A DNA stretch of 27,532 nt from Phallusia fumigata (Eukaryota; Chordata; Ascidiacea; Phlebobranchia; Ascidiidae), in contig QXVZ01024559.1 of the NCBI GenBank assembly GCA_008931825.1, positions 1-27,532 of the forward strand, written 5' to 3'. A model generated the notes under the pieces. That model had not been told where the DNA came from. It did no database searches and was given only the letters and a program-made list of their open reading frames with translations. A program made the translations under genes and the position numbers. This document shows positions 10,037 to 19,526 of this stretch, piece after piece. Within the stretch, counting starts at the first letter, position 1; the number at the start of each line of letters is the position of its first letter.

Positions 10037-10786
10037 TTAATGGCCAAAAAACGACAATGTAACATAAGCAATGCGTTTGCCATTTACAGATAAAATGAAA
10101 TGAAACAATTTGTCTTTGGTTTGCCACGTTTCAGCCTTAAGCGTTTTCCCCTAAGCAACTTCGCTTTTCACCATGTAGGAAATTCTTTTCATCGCCCATC
10201 GGCTCAAATTTCCAGTCAACGAAGTAGGAAAGCCTTTGGCCAAAGCCTCGCCAATGCATCCCAGTGATAAAAGCACAAAGAAAAAATGATTTGCGTGGCC
10301 AGCTTCGTTGGTGTCGCAGACTAAAACGTCACTTTGGCAGGAGAAAAAGGATGAGTCCGAAGGGATAGATTGTAAAGGGCCATTTATCCAGTTGTAGGTA
10401 CGTGTGCCGTAACTATTAATAGAAGCTTTGAAATAAGGAGTTGTCACTTGGTGCGTCAATCTGCATTAACAACGACGCCGACTTCATTATTACTCGACTA
10501 TTTTCCATGTCTTGGGCACCAAAGTGCAGAATTCCTGACGAATTTTTGATCGAAGCCGAGGTGCAACGCAACCTGATTGACTGTTGAAGCTTGGTGTCTG
10601 CGCTTGATGTCACAGCTCTTATGCAACTCATTGCGTCAGGCATGAATTCAATGTCCTCCTTAAGCGTTATGAAGGCGCGTTTTTGGTCTAACAGGTATTC
10701 ATTTGAGATGTTCATGTACACTGCCTCCAATGCAAGATGTGCAGTAAATTCGACTGCTTTCATCCATGGAAGAGGATTGCATACAC
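10037..10786 (-). pseudogene. HD5: type I double-hotdog pseudogene (exon 1 lost, frameshift, nonsense)
   Basis: The exon 2 remnant starts at 10786 (GVCNPLPWMKAVEF). The frame is open through the first hotdog to MKSASLLMQID. It is then broken by small deletions near 10455-10470, where the others read IDKRTKRPTPFPAHF. A second frame continues with TPYFKASINSYGT to SEVA, where a TAG (10153-10151) replaces a Leu codon. The same frame then runs on to the normal end near LSFF at 10037. The motif reads DTNEAGHANH, so D191 and N193 are also lost. No exon 1 is present: the flanks that bracket exon 1 in HD6 are joined near 11010. Three independent lesions make this a definite pseudogene, although homology is still high and the decay therefore recent. 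Confidence 0.85.
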
Positions 10787-11004
10787 CTTGACACAAAGCA
10801 AAAGTAAGGAACAAATATTGACATGTCAACAAAGGTTTATTTAAAGAAAATTCAGGAAAACCCAATAAATATTACGAAAACTCAAAGTGGAATTATTTTT
10901 TGTTCTTTCGTATTGAAATGTTGTAGCCTAATAGATTTTCTACGTGTCCAACGTAAGATATTATAAAACAGGATCAAGAGTTTTTAATACGCTTTAATTG
11001 ATGC

Positions 11005-11015
11005 TAATTTTTTTA
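11005..11015 (-). other. Deletion scar where HD5 exon 1 should be
   Basis: In HD6 the order is GCTAATTTTTTTT, exon 1, then TTTTTACCAAGTAACACACA. Here the sequence runs GCTAATTTTTTTAAGTAACA directly, so about 100 bp including all of exon 1 are missing. Both endpoints lie in T-runs, which suggests deletion between short direct repeats. Confidence 0.65.
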
Positions 11016-11178
11016 AGTAACACAGCTGCATGGCCGTCACTGCTCAACTACTATGAAAACTTACAAAAACATAATGACTGGTTTTTTGTTTGCAATGACT
11101 GACTGAGTGCTGCCGTTTTCAAAAATAGTTGCGCTCTGTAACAGTAAGCTTTTCGAAAAAGAAAATTTTATGTGGTAA

Positions 11179-11471
11179 TTTGATTGACAGGTGTGAATTT
11201 GATTGACAGGTGTGAGTTTGATTGACAGGTCAGCGTTTGATTGACAGGTGTAAGTTTGATTGACAGGTGTGTGTTTGATTGACAGGTATGTGTTTGATTG
11301 ACAGATGTGGGTTTGATTGACAGGTGTGGGTTTGATTGACAGGTATGTGTTTGATTGACAGGTGTGAGTTTGATTGACAGGTCAGCTTTTGAATGACAGG
11401 TGTGAGTTTGATTGACAGGTGTGTGTTTGATTGACAGGTGTGGGTTTGATTTACAGGTCCGGTTTATTGAC
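11179..11471. repeat. 19-bp minisatellite, about 15 units
   Basis: Fifteen consecutive units of the form TTTGATTGACAGGTGTGNG (19 bp; the last full unit is 18 bp), followed by a partial unit. The last five or so bases of each unit vary. Variants recur at an eight-unit (152-bp) spacing: units 2-5 end GTGAG, CAGCG, GTAAG, GTGTG and units 10-13 end GTGAG, CAGCT, GTGAG, GTGTG. This implies that a block was duplicated after the units had diverged. The array lies upstream of the HD5 pseudogene. Because 19 is not a multiple of three, the minus strand stays open for 101 codons by chance and should not be called a protein. Confidence 0.9.
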
Positions 11472-12442
11472 ATTTTTTAATTCGAAAAATTTTGTTTGGA
11501 AACATATGGGAATTCTTGAAACGAAATTCATACTGCCGAAATAAAATTCATTTTGCCGAATCGAATTTGAAACATTTTTTTCGTGCACAGACAAATTTCC
11601 TATCTCTAACGTGCCCTATGTTTTAAAAATGGACAAGGCCAATGTTTTTAACATTCAAAGTAGCCTACACTTCTTTAAAAGCAGATCCTTTCATGTATAT
11701 GCCATCCGCACAAAATTGCTAGCCTCAGTTTGCAGCTGTATTCGCGTTACAGCATTTGAGATGAATCACAACAATAGCACTTTGTAATCACAATGTGACT
11801 CGCCCAATGCTAGAACTGAAACGATGGCGGTAAGTAAAGCAATTGCAAATACAAACACGTTCATCTTACGGAAGCATAAAAACTACCTAAACTACCATTG
11901 TCAAATTATTGCATAACGCACCTCCAATATTGACTGGTTGCAACAAAAAAAACTGACAAAGTTTAATAAGACCTACAAGTTAAGTGGTCACATATCAAGT
12001 TTGCCCGAATCAAAGTGGGTAGCTTTTTACATGTACAATCTCAAATCATTGCATGACACACTTTTTGCTGCTAATTACACAAATCTGGTATGGAGTTTTC
12101 GTAAGTTAAGCAGTAACCGGATACCACAAAAGCGTGTTACGTCAAACGTTCTCAATACGAATCATGAGTTTTGGTCGTGACAGTAAATGAGAATGCATAT
12201 TGAGCATCTGGAGCGACGACAAGTTTTTGCAAGTCGGTTGAGGTTTTATTCTGCATTACAAGGAATTATTGGAACAAACGTTTAGGTTTTAACCTACCAA
12301 AACAAATTAAAACAAAACTCATGTGCACAACGAAAGGAAATAAAATTATCAGCAATATTTATATGGGTATAAAATCCAAATTGTGTTGTGTCAAAATAAA
12401 AACCCAAACTATCTGCTGAACTATCTTCACAATAAGATATTC
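11472..12442. other. Upstream region of HD5, part of the type I unit
   Basis: No gene, but it aligns in blocks with the regions upstream of HD6 and HD7: AAGCAGATCCTTTCATGTA near 11680, ATCCGCACAAAATTGCTAGC near 11705, AGCATAAAAACTACCTAAAC near 11872, and the TAACCGGATACCACAAAAGC block near 12115. The AT-rich section 12290-12430 recurs left of HD7 (14990-15150) and more weakly at 17080-17220. It marks the junctions between duplicated units. Confidence 0.6.
12115..12180 (-). promoter_or_regulatory. Conserved upstream block with TTACGTCA, unit of HD5
   Basis: The string TAACCGGATACCACAAAAGC is followed by TTACGTCA at 12137-12144, then by an ATGAGTTTTGGTCGTGACA segment. The same order occurs at 14867 and 16940. 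On the gene strand the core reads TGACGTAA, a CRE/bZIP-type site. The block lies about 1.1 kb upstream of the lost exon 1. Conservation alone could reflect recent duplication, so the regulatory role is tentative. Confidence 0.35.
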
Positions 12443-12505
12443 CGTTAGTTAACAGAAAACATTCATTATCACAATCACATACATTGTTTGTAGGGGGCGA
12501 CAACC
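12443..12505. repeat. Near-identical duplicated block, copy 2
   Basis: Partner of 9903-9965 with one mismatch in 63 nt. It lies downstream of HD6, as copy 1 lies downstream of HD5. Confidence 0.8.
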
Positions 12506-12581
12506 AATCGAAAATAACATTGTGTTATGTTCAGCATGCTTTTCCACAATATTCGTAATATACAATAAATACATTAGGCTC

Positions 12582-13657
12582 TTACTCGTCAAAAAACGAC
12601 AATGTAACATAAGCAATGTGTTTATCATTTACAGACAAGATAAAATGAAATAATTTGTCATCGGTTTGCCACATTTCAGCCTCAAGCGATTTGCCCAGAG
12701 CAACTTCGCTTTTTACCATGTGGGAAATTCTTTTACCATGTGGGAAATTTCCAGTCAAGGAAGTAGGAAAGCCTTTGGCCAAAGCCTCACCAATGCATTC
12801 CAATGACGAAAGCACAAAAAGAGAATGATTTGCTTGGCCAGTCCCAGAGGTGTCGGAGACCAGCACTTTGTTTTGCCAAGAGAAAACGGATGCATCCGAA
12901 GGGATAGTTTGTAAAGGACCATCCATCCAGTTGTACGGATGTGTGCCGCAACTATTAATAGAAGTTTTAAAATGTGCAGGAAAAGGGGTTGGTCGCTTGG
13001 TGCGTTTATCAATCAGTACTACCATTATTGCCGACTTCATTATTACTCGATTATTTTCGGTGTCTTTGGCATCAAAGTGTATAATTCCTGACGAATTTTT
13101 GATCAAAGCCATGGTGCAACGCAACCTGATTGGCTGTTGAAGCTTGGGGCCAACACGTGACGACACAGCTTTTATGCAGCTCATTGCGTCAGGCATAAAT
13201 TCAATGTCCTCTTTCAGCGTCAACCAGCCGTGTTTTTGGCCTAACAGGAATTCATTGCAGATGTTCCTGTACACCGCCTCGCATGTGAGATTTGTGGTGA
13301 ATTCAGTTGCCTTTATCCATGGAAAAGGATTGCATACACCTTGACACAAAGTAAAAGTAAGAAGCATTTGTTGACATATCAACAAAGGTTTATTTGTAGA
13401 AAATATCGGGTAACCCCAATTGAGAAAACTTTTGAAAATCCAAAGTGGAATTAGTTTTTTTCTTATTTATAAAAATGTTGTATAAGATTTTTCTACCTGT
13501 TAGTATATGCAAAGAGATTATAAACTGGATCAAGAATTTTAGATACAGTTTGGTTTGTGCTAATTTTTTTTAACTAACCACAGGAGAAGGTTTGGTGAAA
13601 TCCAAAATGCTGGAAATCGAGGTATCCAGAGTTTTCACCTTCGTAGGTAAATTGCAT
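12582..13657 (-). CDS. HD6: type I double-hotdog protein lacking the catalytic triad (278 aa)
   Basis: Exons are complement(13579..13657) and complement(12582..13339), with a 239-nt intron whose donor is GTTAGT instead of GTAAGG. Exon 1 encodes MQFTYEGENSGYLDFQHFGF. Exon 2 has the family landmarks LKEDIEFMPDAM, IKNSSGI, RPTPFPAHFKTSIN, IPSDASVFSW, LECIGEALAKGF and HFILSVNDKHIAYVTLSF. The motif at 191-198 reads SGTGQANH, so Asp191, Asn193 and His195 of the active-type copies have become Ser, Thr and Gln. The frame is fully intact, which suggests a non-catalytic role, perhaps acyl-chain binding or a partner subunit; this is inference. Near codon 217 a 20-bp tandem duplication (12711-12750) replaces part of the NLSRFAIKRI region and shortens it by two residues. 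Confidence 0.8.
12711..12750. repeat. 20-bp tandem duplication inside HD6 exon 2
   Basis: TTTTACCATGTGGGAAATT occurs at 12711-12729 and again at 12731-12749. HD5 and HD7 have a single copy followed by a different 24-nt stretch ending in CAAATTTCC. The change keeps the frame, with a net loss of two codons. Confidence 0.85.
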
Positions 13658-13870
13658 TTTTACCAAGTAACACACAACTGCCTAACTGTAACTGCGCAAC
13701 TACTATAAAAACATACACACATCATAATTAAAGACACAATTCTAACTCTTTTTTTGCAATGTTCAGCTGTTGCAAAGACTGACTATGTGCTGCTGTTTTC
13801 AAAAAAGGTTACGCTCTATAACAGTAAGCTCTTTGAAAAACATTAATCTTTGTCGAAGTTTTTTAATCGC
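13658..13870. promoter_or_regulatory. Proximal 5' flank of HD6
   Basis: The 150 bases before the ATG are highly similar to those of HD7: TACCAAGTAACACACAACTGC, then CAACTACTATAAAAAC, which on the gene strand reads GTTTTTATAGTAGTTG. The short TTTTTATAG is TATA-like. It sits about 50 nt upstream of the start codon, so it can serve only if the 5' UTR is very short. Confidence 0.25.
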
Positions 13871-14650
13871 AAGTGTTAAAAGTCGACAAGGCCATTGTTT
13901 TTACCATTCTATGCAGCCTACACTTTGCAAGCAGATCCTTTCATGTACATGCCATCCGCACAAACTGCTAGCACTGGTTCAGCTGTCAAGACCAAGGTTA
14001 CAACGACAGAATAAACATAAGTGCTGTGTTTGATTCGGTTATACACCAAAATCCCCTGTAGCTGTCTGGTTTTTGCTTAGTTTTGAAACCTCAGTTTGCA
14101 GCTGTATTCGCAATGCATGATTTAAAAAGAATCGCATGAACGTCACAACAATATAGCACTTTGTAATCATAATGTAACTCGCCCAATGCTGGAACTTAAA
14201 CGTTGGCGGTAGGTAAAACAATTGAAAATACAAACACGTGAACCTTATGGGAGCATAAAAACTACCTAAACTATAACTGTAAAATTGTTGGAAAACTACT
14301 TATCTCTACCGCGCCCTATGTGTTAAAAGTAAACAAGGCCAGTGTTTTTACCATTCTATGCAGCCTACACTTTGCAAGCAGATACTTTCATGTACTTGCC
14401 ATCCGCACAAACTGCTAGTACTGGTTCAGCTGTCAAGGCCAAGGTTACAGCGACAGAATAAACATAAGTGCTGTGTTTGATTCGGTTATACACCAAAATC
14501 GCCTGTAGCTGTCTGGTTTATGCTTAGTTTTGAATTTAAGAAGAATCGCACAAACGACACAGCAATAGCACTTTGTGTCTCAATGCTAGAACTTAAACGG
14601 GTCAATCTTATGGTAGCATAAAATCTACCAAAGTTCAACAGTCAAATTGT
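13871..14650. repeat. Tandem duplication of the upstream region of HD6
   Basis: The section 13871-14321 is repeated at 14322-14650 or so with a period of about 450 bp. Both copies contain CCATTCTATGCAGCCTACAC, CATCCGCACAAACTGCTAG, ATAAACATAAGTGCTGTG and TGTAGCTGTCTGG in the same order. The single-copy relative upstream of HD7 runs from about 16300 to 16690. Duplication of the 5' flank alone, without exon 1, may have changed the number of regulatory elements of HD6. Confidence 0.75.
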
Positions 14651-14866
14651 TACACCTTACTGCGTTTTAACTCTACAAAAACACACCTCCGATAATGACT
14701 GGTTGCAATAAAAACTGACAAAGTTAAACTACAAGTTTTGTGGCCACAGGATTGCAAAATCAAGTTGGCCCAAATCAAAGTTAACATTCTCCTTACATAT
14801 ACAACCTCGAGTCATTGCACGGCGCACACAAAGTTGATGTGGAATTTTTAATTAAAGCAGTAACCG

Positions 14867-14935
14867 GATACCAAACAAGCGCATTACGTCATACGCTCTT
14901 AACATGCATCATGAGTTTTTGTCGTGACATTGACT
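14867..14935 (-). promoter_or_regulatory. Conserved upstream block with TTACGTCA, unit of HD6
   Basis: Same block as at 12115: TAACCGGATACC, then TTACGTCA at 14884-14891 and ATGAGTTTTTGTCGTGACAT. It lies 1.2 kb upstream of the HD6 start, further away than in HD7 because of the 450-bp duplication between them. Confidence 0.35.
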
Positions 14936-14939
14936 GAGG

Positions 14940-15199
14940 GTGCACATCTTTAGCGACGCCTAGTATTTGCAGGTTTGTTGATATTTTTTGTTTACATTTT
15001 AAGCTACCAAAATAAATCAAAACAAAATTCATGTACTAAACGAAAGATAATAAAATTATCAGCAGTACTTATATGGGTATAAAATCCCAAGGGTATTGTG
15101 TCGTAATAAAAAAACCCCTAACACTACCTGCTGAACTATTATTACAAAATCGGCATGCTTTTCCACAATATTCGTAATATACAGTAAATACGTTGAGCG
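14940..15199. other. Junction spacer between the HD6 and HD7 units
   Basis: AT-rich, no gene. The stretch from 14995 to 15150 matches 12290-12430 (for example ATAAAATTATCAGCA and TATATGGGTATAAAATCC). It is the recurrent sequence at unit boundaries. The block shared by HD5 and HD6 (9903 and 12443) is missing here. Confidence 0.5.
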
Positions 15200-16106
15200 C
15201 TACTGGTCAAAAAACGACAATGTCACGTAAGCAATGTGTTTTTCATTTACAGACAAGATAAAATGAAACAATTTGTCACCGGTTTGCCACATTTCAGCCT
15301 TAACCGATTTGCCCAAAGCAACTTCGCTTATTATCATGTAGGAAATTCTTTTAATCGCAAATCGGCTCAAATTTCCAGTCAACGAAGTAGGAAAGCCTTG
15401 GGCCAAAGCCTCACCAATGCATTCCAATGACGAAAGCACAAAGAAAAAATGATTTGCTTGGCCAGTCCCAGCGGTGTCGGAGACTAACACTTTTCTTTGC
15501 CAAGAGAAAACGGATGCATCCGAAGGGATAGTTTTTAAAGGACCATCCATCCAGTTGTACGGATGTGTGCCGTAACTATTAATAGAAGTTTTAAAATGTG
15601 CAGGAAAAGCGGTTGGTCGCTTGGTGCGTTTATCAATCAGTACTACCAGTATTGCCGACTTCATTATTACTCGATTATTTACGGTGTCTTGGGCATCGAA
15701 TTGCAGAATTCCTGACGAGTTTTTGATCAAAGCCATGCTGCAACGCAACCTGATTGGCTGTTGAAGCTTGGTGCCTGCTCGTGATGTCACAGATTTTATG
15801 CAGCTCATTGCGTCAGGCATGAATTCAATGTCCTCCTTAAGCGTTAACAAGGCGTGTTTTCGGTCTAACAGGTATTCATTGCAGATGTTCCTGTACACTG
15901 CTTCCAATGCAAGATGTGCAGTAAATTCGACTGCTTTCATCCATGGAAGAGGATTGCATACACCTCGACAAAACAGAATCAACGATTTTTATACTATTTG
16001 GTTTGTGCTATATTTATTTTACCTTACCACAGGAGAAAGTTTGGTGAAATCCAAAGTGTTGGAAATCGAGGTATCCATTGTTTTCACCTTCGTAGGCAAA
16101 TTGCAT
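15200..16106 (-). CDS. HD7: type I double-hotdog protein lacking the catalytic triad (280 aa)
   Basis: Exons are complement(16028..16106) and complement(15200..15963). The intron is only 64 nt (donor GTAAGG, acceptor CGAG), against about 240 nt in HD6. Exon 1 encodes MQFAYEGENNGYLDFQHFGF. Exon 2 carries LKEDIEFMPDAM, LIKNSSGI, RPTAFPAHFKTSIN, IPSDASVFSW and a complete C-terminus (ISEVALGKSVKAEMW, HFILSVNEKHIAYV). The motif at 191-198 is AGTGQANH, so D, N and H are replaced by Ala, Thr and Gln, nearly as in HD6. HD6 and HD7 are sister copies. Their shared loss predates their split, and both ORFs stayed open afterwards, which argues for a retained non-hydrolytic function (inference). Confidence 0.8.
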
Positions 16107-16937
16107 TTTTACCAAGTAACACACAACTGCCCAACCTGTAACTTGACCACTATAAAAACTTGCAAACATCATATTTAAAGACACAATTCTCACGGTTTTT
16201 GTTTCCAATGATTATCTGTGTGCTGCTGTTTTCAAAATAGGTGCGCTCTATAACAGTAAACTCTTTGAAAAAAGAATATCTTATGTGTTAATCATATGTT
16301 CCATGTGTTAAAAATGGATAAGACCAACTATATGCAGCCTACACTCCATTTGCAAGCAGATCCTTTCATGTAAATGCCATCCGCACAAACTGCTAGTTTT
16401 GGTTCAGCAGTCAAGGCCAAGGCTACAACGACTGAGCAGTGCTATGGTTGATTTGGTTTCACACCAAAATCGCCTGTAGCTGTCTAAATTTATGCTTAAA
16501 TCTGAAGCCTCGCTTTGCTGCTGTATTCGCATTCCAGCATTTAAGAAGAATTACACAAAGGCACAACAATAGCACTTTGTAACCATAATGTTACTCGCCC
16601 AATGCTAGAACTTGAACGTTGGCGGTAGGTAAAGCGATTGAAAATACAAACACGTGAACCTTATGGTAGCATAAAATCTACCAAAGTTCAGCAGTCAAAT
16701 TGTTGCATCAACCTCACTGCGTTACAACTCTACAAAAACACACCTCCGATAATATGACTGGTTGCAATAAATAATAACTGACAAAGTTTAACTACTGGTT
16801 AAATGATCACAGGATTGCAAAATCAATTTGACCCAACTTAAAGTAAGAATTCTCTTTACAAGTACAATCACCATTCATTGCACGATGCACCTTTTGCTAC
16901 CAATTACAAAAAGCTGATGTGGAGTTTTTTTAACAAG
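16107..16937. other. Upstream region of HD7
   Basis: No gene. It contains the single-copy form of the block duplicated upstream of HD6: AGCAGATCCTTTCATGTAAA near 16358, CATCCGCACAAACTGCTAG near 16378, and ACACGTGAACCTTATGG near 16650. Similarity starts directly before exon 1, so the type I unit spans about 2-2.5 kb. Confidence 0.5.
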
Positions 16938-17010
16938 CAGTAACCGGATACCACAAAAGCGTATTACGTCAAACGATCATTATACGCATCACCGGTTTTG
17001 GTCGTGACTT
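16938..17010 (-). promoter_or_regulatory. Conserved upstream block with TTACGTCA, unit of HD7
   Basis: TAACCGGATACCACAAAAGC, then TTACGTCA at 16964-16971 and TTTTGGTCGTGACTTTGACT. It lies 0.86 kb upstream of the HD7 start codon. Confidence 0.35.
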
Positions 17011-17532
17011 TGACTGGCATGGCGGGGTTGCATGCTGGTGTCGCATATTGTTTGCAAGTTGGTTGCTAATTTGTTTTTTCTGTGTTCCAAAGAATCCTTG
17101 AAACAAACATTTTCAAAATAAGACAAAACAAAACGCAAGTACAACTAAAGAAAAGAAAATCATCAGCAATATTTGCATGGATATAGAAATCCAAATTGTG
17201 TCGTGTCAAAATAAAAAACATAACAATACAATTTTTAGAGCGTTGCTTCTGTCTTCTGCGTGACAGTGTTTCTAAATTTGAATGATTTCAATCAAATACC
17301 TATTTCTGTCGTTTTTTGCAGATTAATATCGCCCGTAAGCATTTTTACATTAGGCTGCATTTTAAAAATTTACAACAACATCAGTGCGGTCACCAGGCAA
17401 AGACAAGGCAACCAGTTTTTTTCGCGCGCTCATTCCTGCCCCAAAATTTGGCAGACATGAATAAAGACAAAAACACAAAACAAAGCTCCAAGGCAGTTTG
17501 GGCTAAACGGGAAGTGTAAGCTGGCCTCAATT
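17011..17532. other. Spacer between HD7 and HD8
   Basis: No gene. The left part (17080-17220) is a diverged form of the unit-boundary sequence seen at 12290 and 14995. The right part (17260-17520) holds only short overlapping open frames with no recognisable content. Confidence 0.4.
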
Positions 17533-18869
17533 TCAGATAAACGATAATGTAACAAACGCTACCGGTTTGCTGTTGACCGAAATAACAAAATAAAAGCGGG
17601 AGTGTAAACCTTGCCACATCGCCACCTTTACCACATTTCCCAATTTTGCTTCACCCACTATTAGACACGACCACTTATTCATCATGTGATCTTTGAAACA
17701 ACCGGTTACTGTGATTGGGAATTTTTGAGCCATAGCCTCGCCAACGCATTCTAAACATACAAGCACAAATACTGTGTGATTCACGTGACCATTGAAATCG
17801 GTTTCACATATTGACACCTTTTTTTCCCACGAAAACACCGATGCATCTGTAGGAATGGTTTTTAAAGGTTCATATTTCCATTCACATGCAGGTGTTTTGT
17901 AGCTGTTGATGAAGGTTCGAAAATGATCGTAAAACGGTGTTGGACGTCGCGTTCGTTTGTCTATCAGAACACCGAGAACTTTAGCTTTTAATAGCAACTG
18001 CTCGTTCAATGTGTCCACAATATCAAACAAAATCTCAGCGGTTGTATTCTTCACCGATACGAAAGTTAAATGAACTCTGACGGGTTTATGAAGTTTTGAC
18101 CCTGTGGGTTTGGCTAACTCTTTCATCCATTCCATCGCGTCTGGCATAAATTCATACTCTTCCTTAAAATAAAAAATAGTCCTTTCCGGACTAGGCAGAC
18201 TTTCATTACAGACTTTTTGGTACATAGCATTAATTAACATGAATGAGGCAATTTCAATCGTCTTCATCCAAGTTGCGGGATTGGCAAAATCTGCAAACAT
18301 CAAATAAGACATGTTTAGTATTAACATCACAAACCATGTTGGCTGTGCATTGAATTTCGTCAGTTAGGCCTGTCATACGCGTACCACAATGGTGGATAAG
18401 TCTGATGGGATATTATAATTGATGCTTCTACGGTACACACCAAGCTTTTATATTCGCTGGGGTCAGTATAATTACACAGAAATAAAAAATCCAATTTTAA
18501 ACATGACAACTGTTTAAAAACCCTAAATTGGTAACTATACTTAAATTTTAATGTGTTTTTTAATTAGAAAATAAACAATTTGTCCAAACGGCGTATAAAG
18601 CAATGTGTTTGTGATATAATACTCAATGCTTTTGTTAAAATCCCGTTTGCATGTTTGCATGTGGATTGTTAGAATTGATTCCTAAAATTTGTCCTCTAAG
18701 CACAGACAAAAAGCAGTGCGATTTACCATTTCCATTGCTTGCAGAGGCCCATTACTGGACATGAACTTAAAAAAATAAACTCTAAATTACCCTGACCGCA
18801 AAAGCGGTGAAATCCCATGTTTTCAAGATCAATAAAGCCAGAGTTTCCACCCTTGTACGTACACTCCAT
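17533..18869 (-). CDS. HD8: type II double-hotdog thioesterase-like protein (278 aa)
   Basis: Exons are complement(18791..18869) and complement(17533..18290), with a 500-nt intron (donor GTAATT, acceptor TTTGCAG). Exon 1 encodes MECTYKGGNSGFIDLENMGF, followed by HRFCGQ and a split codon that gives Asp (DFANPATW) rather than the usual Gly. Exon 2 has KEEYEFMPDAMEWMK, SVKNTTAEILFDIVD, DKRTRRPTPFYDHF, PTDASVFSW, the intact catalytic-type motif ETDFNGHVNH (D191, N193, H195) and LIVGEAKLGNVVKVAMW. An 89-nt stretch (17840-17928) is identical to HD3. This looks like an active-type copy; it probably cleaves acyl thioesters of unknown chain and carrier. Confidence 0.82.
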
Positions 18870-19526
18870 TCCTAAGCAGCAAGTAAATACTGTACAAAAC
18901 TTGTATTGCTAACTTTGGCGCATACAAGCACCTAAAAAGTTTTGCACAAAAACCACAAAATTATGACAACGCAGAAGTCAGCTCATAAATAGGCAGTAAT
19001 GCTAAAGCATTTACAACCCAAGACTTTTTACCAACATGTTATACCAACTAAAAGAAATAAACTCAAAATTATCAAACGCGCCCGACGTGGTATTTTTAAA
19101 ACATTGTGGGATTATATTAATCATCAGTTAGCACAAAACAGTAATTACAATTGCATACATTGAGGTTACTACCTTATCGAAAGTAGTGCAATCACACATC
19201 ATTAAACCAAACTCGAATTTCAATGCATTCCACCTCTTTAAATTAGCAACCTCGTTGTCCGATTCCGACACAATATTTAAGATGCAATGTGTTAAGTACA
19301 GCCAAGCCTAGAGCAATGAGATGCAAATCCGCTTAACCGACAATTGTTATTTTAATTAGTTGGGATCAGTAATCAAAAACTGAAAAGCAGATTGCCGCAT
19401 CCCTGCACTACATAAAAGTTTTGCTAACTATAATTTCGTTATTCCGGATATACGCGGCTAAACCGACATTATGTCACGAAACGGGAAGGTCCGGATGAAC
19501 GAGGTGTGACTGTGACTTATATGCAG
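18870..19526. other. Spacer between HD8 and HD9
   Basis: No gene recognised. 19120-19200 is a degraded copy of the block found at 9903 and 12443 (TTAGCACAAAACAGTAATTA, then CATACATTG), so a unit boundary also lay here. The section 19440-19500 is CpG-richer, without an identifiable feature. Confidence 0.4.

Noticed and set aside
11179..11471. CRISPR-like array
   Set aside because: Units are contiguous without spacers and the genome is eukaryotic.
11168..11473. Minus-strand open frame of 101 codons with a repeating SIKLTPVNQTHTC-like protein
   Set aside because: It is the translation of the 19-bp minisatellite; the period explains the open frame, and no gene context is present.
12850..13140. 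Plus-strand 96-aa open frame
   Set aside because: Antisense to HD6 exon 2.
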